NCBI GenBank assembly: GCA_041653595.1
Contig: JBAZFB010000012.1
Span: 1 to 44,874, forward strand
DNA: 44,874 bases
Source: Candidatus Omnitrophota bacterium
GTDB lineage: Bacteria > Omnitrophota > Gorgyraeia > Pluralincolimonadales > Pluralincolimonadaceae
Direction of reading: 5' to 3'
This document shows positions 41,796 through 44,874 of this stretch, piece by piece; position 1 is the stretch's first letter; each line of letters opens with the position of its first letter. The notes beneath the pieces were generated by a model. The model was not told the DNA's origin. It ran no database searches and was given only the letters and a program-made list of their open reading frames with translations. Both the position numbers and the translations under genes were made by a program.

Positions 41796-44062
41796 TTCGC
41801 TTTTACCGCCTCCATGGTATCTATCAGTATATCACGGGGTTTCGAACCGTTATAAGGACCGACTATCCCTTCGGCTTCCATCGTGTCTACGAGGCGCGCG
41901 GCCCTTGTGTAGCCGAGCCCGAGCCGGCGCTGGAGCATCGAGACCGAAGCCTGTTTGGTCTCCAGCACCATCCTTACCGCTTCCTCGTACATCTCGTCCT
42001 TCTCGTATGTCTTGCCGTGGGATTTCTTTTCTTGTTCTTTCTGTATCTCTTCGTCGTATTCGGCCTTCCTCTGCTCCTTTATAAAACTTATGACCCTCTC
42101 TATCTCCCTGTCCTTGACAAGGCATGCCTGCGCGCGGGTCGGCTTCGCGTCGCCGGGGCGCATAAAGAGCATATCGCCTTTACCGAGGAGTTTATCCGCC
42201 CCGTTCATGTCGAGGACGGTCCGCGAGTCGACCTTAGAGGCGACCTTGAAGGATATCCTTGCCGGAAAATTGGCTTTGATGACGCCGGTCACGACGTCGA
42301 CCGAAGGCCTCTGCGTCGCGAGTATTATATGTATACCGACCGCGCGGGAGAGCTGGGATAACCTGGTTATCGCGTTCTCGACCTCCTGCGGCGCGACCAG
42401 CATGAGGTCGGCCAGCTCATCGATTATCACCACTATATAAGGAAGGACTTCCGGCACTTCCTCTTGGTCCTTGAATTCGCCCTTGCTTAATTTTTCGTGG
42501 AAGAACTCGATATTCCTTACCGCCAGGCGCGCGAAGAGCCTGTAGCGCGAATCCATCTCGCTGACGACCCAGTTCAGGGCGCCGGAGACCTTCTTATGGT
42601 CGGTCACGACCGGACACAATAGATGCGGCAAGCCGTTGAACATCGCCAGCTCGACCATCTTCGGGTCGACCATCAGGAATTTCACTTCGTCGGGAGAGGC
42701 GTTAAAGAGCATGGAGCTTATTATGGAGTTGACGCAGACCGTCTTGCCGGAACCGGTCGTCCCGGCGATCAACATATGCGGCATCTCGCCGAGGTCTGCG
42801 ACGACAGGCGTCCCGGCTATATCCTTGCCGAGCGCCAGGGTTAGTTTTGATTTCGAGTTCTGGAACTCGGGCGACTGAAGTATCTCTTTCAGATATACGA
42901 AAGAGCTCGAGGAATTCGGGACCTCAACGCCCACCCTTGCCTTTCCCGGGATCGGCGCGACTATCCTTACGCTCTGCGCCTTCATAGCCAGGGCAATATC
43001 GTCGGAGAGGCTCGTTATCTTCGTTACCTTTACGCCCGGCGCCGGCTCAAGTTCATATCTCGTGATGACCGGCCCACGCTCCACGGCCGTTATCTTTACC
43101 TCAATGCCGAAATCCGCCAAGGTCTCTTCGAGCACCTTGGCGCTCGCGTCCAGGTCGTCGCTTATCTTGCGCTCTTCCAGAGGCGGCGGTGAATCAAGCA
43201 GGCTCATATCCGGCAGTTTGTAATTGCCTACGACCTGCTTAACCACTTTTACCTGGGCAGGCTTCGACTCCTCCTTCTTTATGATCTTCTTGATATCTAT
43301 TATTGTGGTGCGTTCCCCTGCGGGGACCTTGCCCTGCTCTCGCAGGACCTTGGGTTCTTCCCTGGCGGCCTTCGCTTCGTTGACCGCCGCCTTCTCTTTC
43401 GTCTCCTTGCCCTTGGCTATCTCCGCCTTTATCTGCTCAAAACTTCTCCTTAAAGGCGACTGGGCTTCGGCTTTCTCGAATCGTTTCTCCTTCGCCTGTC
43501 CCGGTTTCTTCTTGAAGACGATCGAGATAAGCTCCGATACCGCGCTTGCGAGGGACACCACGATGGGAAATATAAGCAGCTCAGTCGCGAGTAGGATCGA
43601 TAAAGCGCCGAGGACTATAACCATCACCCACGCGCCTACCGGGCCGAGATACCTCACGAAAAAGTTAGAGGAGAAGAGGCCGAGCAGGCCGCCCCAATGG
43701 ACCTTGACCGCGTCGCTCTGGGGCGAAGAGGCGAGACTCAATAAGGCGCTGCAAGCTATAAAAAGAAATAAGGTCCCGAGCAGCTTGAAATAAAACTTCT
43801 GCGGGACCTTATTTAAAAATTTGCCGAGCGACCATGTCAGCGTCAGCGTGGGTACTATATAAGCGCTGAACCCTACCAGGGAGAAGAGCGCAAACGCGAC
43901 TAACGCACCGAATATGCCGACATAGTTGTGGGTATATACGTTCGGATTAGACGTCAAAAACCAGAGGTCGTTCGGGTCATAGCTAACAAGGCTGACGAAG
44001 ACAAGGACAGATAAGGCAAAGAGAAGAACGCCCCAAATCTCGTTTTTCCTCTCCTGCTTCAC
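41771..44062 (-). CDS. ftsK: DNA translocase FtsK
   Basis: FtsK pumps chromosomal DNA at the division septum to finish segregation and resolve dimers. The 763-residue protein has four N-terminal membrane helices (about 10-29, 47-72, 90-110, 140-178) and a short charged linker (180-290), much shorter than in E. coli. The motor domain has Walker A GTTGSGKT (434-441) and Walker B VVIIDELADL (544-553), then TRLSQLSRAVGIHIILATQRP. A winged-helix gamma domain (690-755, SMLQRRLGLGYTRAARLVD) reads DNA polarity sequences. The short linker makes it SpoIIIE-like in size. It overlaps pnp by four bases. Confidence 0.97.
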   Translation of the reverse strand: MKQERKNEIWGVLLFALSVLVFVSLVSYDPNDLWFLTSNPNVYTHNYVGIFGALVAFALFSLVGFSAYIVPTLTLTWSLGKFLNKVPQKFYFKLLGTLFLFIACSALLSLASSPQSDAVKVHWGGLLGLFSSNFFVRYLGPVGAWVMVIVLGALSILLATELLIFPIVVSLASAVSELISIVFKKKPGQAKEKRFEKAEAQSPLRRSFEQIKAEIAKGKETKEKAAVNEAKAAREEPKVLREQGKVPAGERTTIIDIKKIIKKEESKPAQVKVVKQVVGNYKLPDMSLLDSPPPLEERKISDDLDASAKVLEETLADFGIEVKITAVERGPVITRYELEPAPGVKVTKITSLSDDIALAMKAQSVRIVAPIPGKARVGVEVPNSSSSFVYLKEILQSPEFQNSKSKLTLALGKDIAGTPVVADLGEMPHMLIAGTTGSGKTVCVNSIISSMLFNASPDEVKFLMVDPKMVELAMFNGLPHLLCPVVTDHKKVSGALNWVVSEMDSRYRLFARLAVRNIEFFHEKLSKGEFKDQEEVPEVLPYIVVIIDELADLMLVAPQEVENAITRLSQLSRAVGIHIILATQRPSVDVVTGVIKANFPARISFKVASKVDSRTVLDMNGADKLLGKGDMLFMRPGDAKPTRAQACLVKDREIERVISFIKEQRKAEYDEEIQKEQEKKSHGKTYEKDEMYEEAVRMVLETKQASVSMLQRRLGLGYTRAARLVDTMEAEGIVGPYNGSKPRDILIDTMEAVKAKWNQSGRE

Positions 44063-44874
44063 TTCTTATGATATCTCCTTTCGCCTCTTCCTTCCCCGGG
44101 CCCTCTAGATTCCCTCGGCTCGCGGGGTTCCCTGGGCTTTTCCTCCCCGGGGACGTAACCCGGCATGGCCTGCTTCCTGCTGAGGTTAAGCCTGTTCTGG
44201 TCGTCTATCTCCATGAGTTTGACCGGGAATTCATCGCCGAGTTTTACGACATCCTCGACGTTCTTGACGTATTGGTCCGACATCTCCGAGACGTGGACGA
44301 GGCCTTCCTGCCCGGGCAGTATCTCCACGAACGCGCCGAAAGGCATTATCCTCTTGACCTTGCCGTTATATATCTTGCCGACTTCCGGCATCTGGGTCAG
44401 GCTATTTATGATATCCAGCGCCTTCTGCAGGGCCTCACCGTCGGCTGATGCGACGTTCACCGTGCCGTCATCCTCTATATCGATCGTAACGCCGGTGTCC
44501 TCTATTATCTTGCGTATGACCTTGCCTCCCGGCCCTATGACATCCCTGATCTTGTCAGGGTTGATCTTAAAGGAGACGATGCGCGGCGCGTATTTCGAGA
44601 GCTCGGCTCTCGGTCCGGCTAGCGCCTGTTTTATCTTCTCAAGGATGATCATCCTCGCCTCTTTCGCCTGCTCGAGAGATTGTTTCACTATCTCGAGGTC
44701 TATCCCGTCTATTTTCAGGTCCATTTGTACGGCGGTAACGCCCTTCTCCGTGCCGGTGACCTTAAAATCCATATCGCCGAAATGGTCTTCCAGTCCTGCG
44801 ATGTCCGTAAGTATTACGAAACTCTTGCCCTCTTTGACCAGTCCGATGGCAATACCGCTGACAGGTGCCTTTAT
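44059..44874 (-). CDS. pnp: Polyribonucleotide nucleotidyltransferase, N-terminus beyond window
   Basis: PNPase degrades RNA phosphorolytically and is a degradosome component. 271 C-terminal residues are visible of about 700. They cover the end of the second RNase PH domain (APVSGIAIGLV, LTDIAGLEDHFGDMDFK, continuous with the window edge), a KH domain (IRDVIGPGGKVIRKIIEDTG) and an S1 domain (GKIYNGKVKRIMPFGAFVEI, QEGLVHVSEMS). The tail after S1 is a low-complexity Pro-Arg-Glu repeat ending RRYHKK, of the kind that can bind RNA or partner enzymes. The stop overlaps the ftsK ATG by four bases. An internal ATG at 44772 is not the start. Confidence 0.97.
   Translation of the reverse strand: MKAPVSGIAIGLVKEGKSFVILTDIAGLEDHFGDMDFKVTGTEKGVTAVQMDLKIDGIDLEIVKQSLEQAKEARMIILEKIKQALAGPRAELSKYAPRIVSFKINPDKIRDVIGPGGKVIRKIIEDTGVTIDIEDDGTVNVASADGEALQKALDIINSLTQMPEVGKIYNGKVKRIMPFGAFVEILPGQEGLVHVSEMSDQYVKNVEDVVKLGDEFPVKLMEIDDQNRLNLSRKQAMPGYVPGEEKPREPREPRESRGPGEGRGERRYHKK

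Overview
The window looks like a bacterial chromosome segment from a Gram-negative-type (two-membrane) organism. It holds a tryptophan/histidine biosynthetic supercluster, the widely conserved pnp-ftsK-rodZ-rimO-pgsA and recA-recX-alaS housekeeping blocks, an outer-membrane barrel protein, a lipoprotein, DegP and HtpX proteases, and a PEP-CTERM-tagged exported protein. The mix of TPR-barrel proteins, large FecR-domain proteins, PEP-CTERM tags and c-di-GMP proteins suggests an uncultured lineage such as Omnitrophota or a relative in the PVC group. That placement is an inference from gene style, not a proven assignment. I see no tRNA, rRNA, insertion sequence, prophage or CRISPR array, and no stretch over 300 bases lacks a gene.

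Layout. (1) 1-762: trpB, cut by the window edge, with its own promoter and an inverted repeat at its start site. (2) 846-8188: a three-gene surface unit on the minus strand (TPR plus outer-membrane barrel, a giant repetitive FecR-domain protein, a short SurA-N-like lipoprotein). It is divergent from a PEP-CTERM protein (8377-8889), and the two face each other across a symmetric promoter region with palindromic candidate operators. (3) 8897-28604: about 20 kb on the minus strand in which 19 genes follow with gaps of at most 22 bases. Transcription order is recA, degP, recX, alaS, hisD-B-H-A-F-I, trpE-G-D-C-F, a PilZ protein, htpX, a dinG-type helicase and a CHASE2/PP2C phosphatase. One strong promoter is visible upstream of recA, followed by a long leader with a hairpin. 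(4) 28838-38718: a mosaic stretch with a discoidin-domain glycosidase-like protein, a pabB-pabC fusion, cinA, a GAF-GAF-GGDEF diguanylate cyclase split by a frameshift, a solute-binding-protein homologue lacking a signal peptide, and thpR. (5) 38661-44874: the minus-strand operon pnp-ftsK-rodZ-rimO-pgsA-pgpA.

How the genes work together. The trp genes cover chorismate to indole glycerol phosphate, and trpB lies 13 kb away. The his genes cover six proteins of the pathway; hisG, hisE and hisC are not in the window. TrpG is the only small glutaminase seen and may also serve PabB. The TPR-barrel, giant FecR and lipoprotein genes look like one co-expressed cell-surface export or display unit. The CHASE2/PP2C protein, the PilZ protein and the diguanylate cyclase point to envelope sensing and c-di-GMP signalling. 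Four genes between 32.1 and 38.2 kb have a -10 element only 6-9 bases before the start codon and no Shine-Dalgarno sequence, which suggests leaderless mRNAs. The least explained parts are the surface unit with its palindromic divergent promoter, the signal-less binding protein coupled to a cyclase, and the recA leader hairpin.
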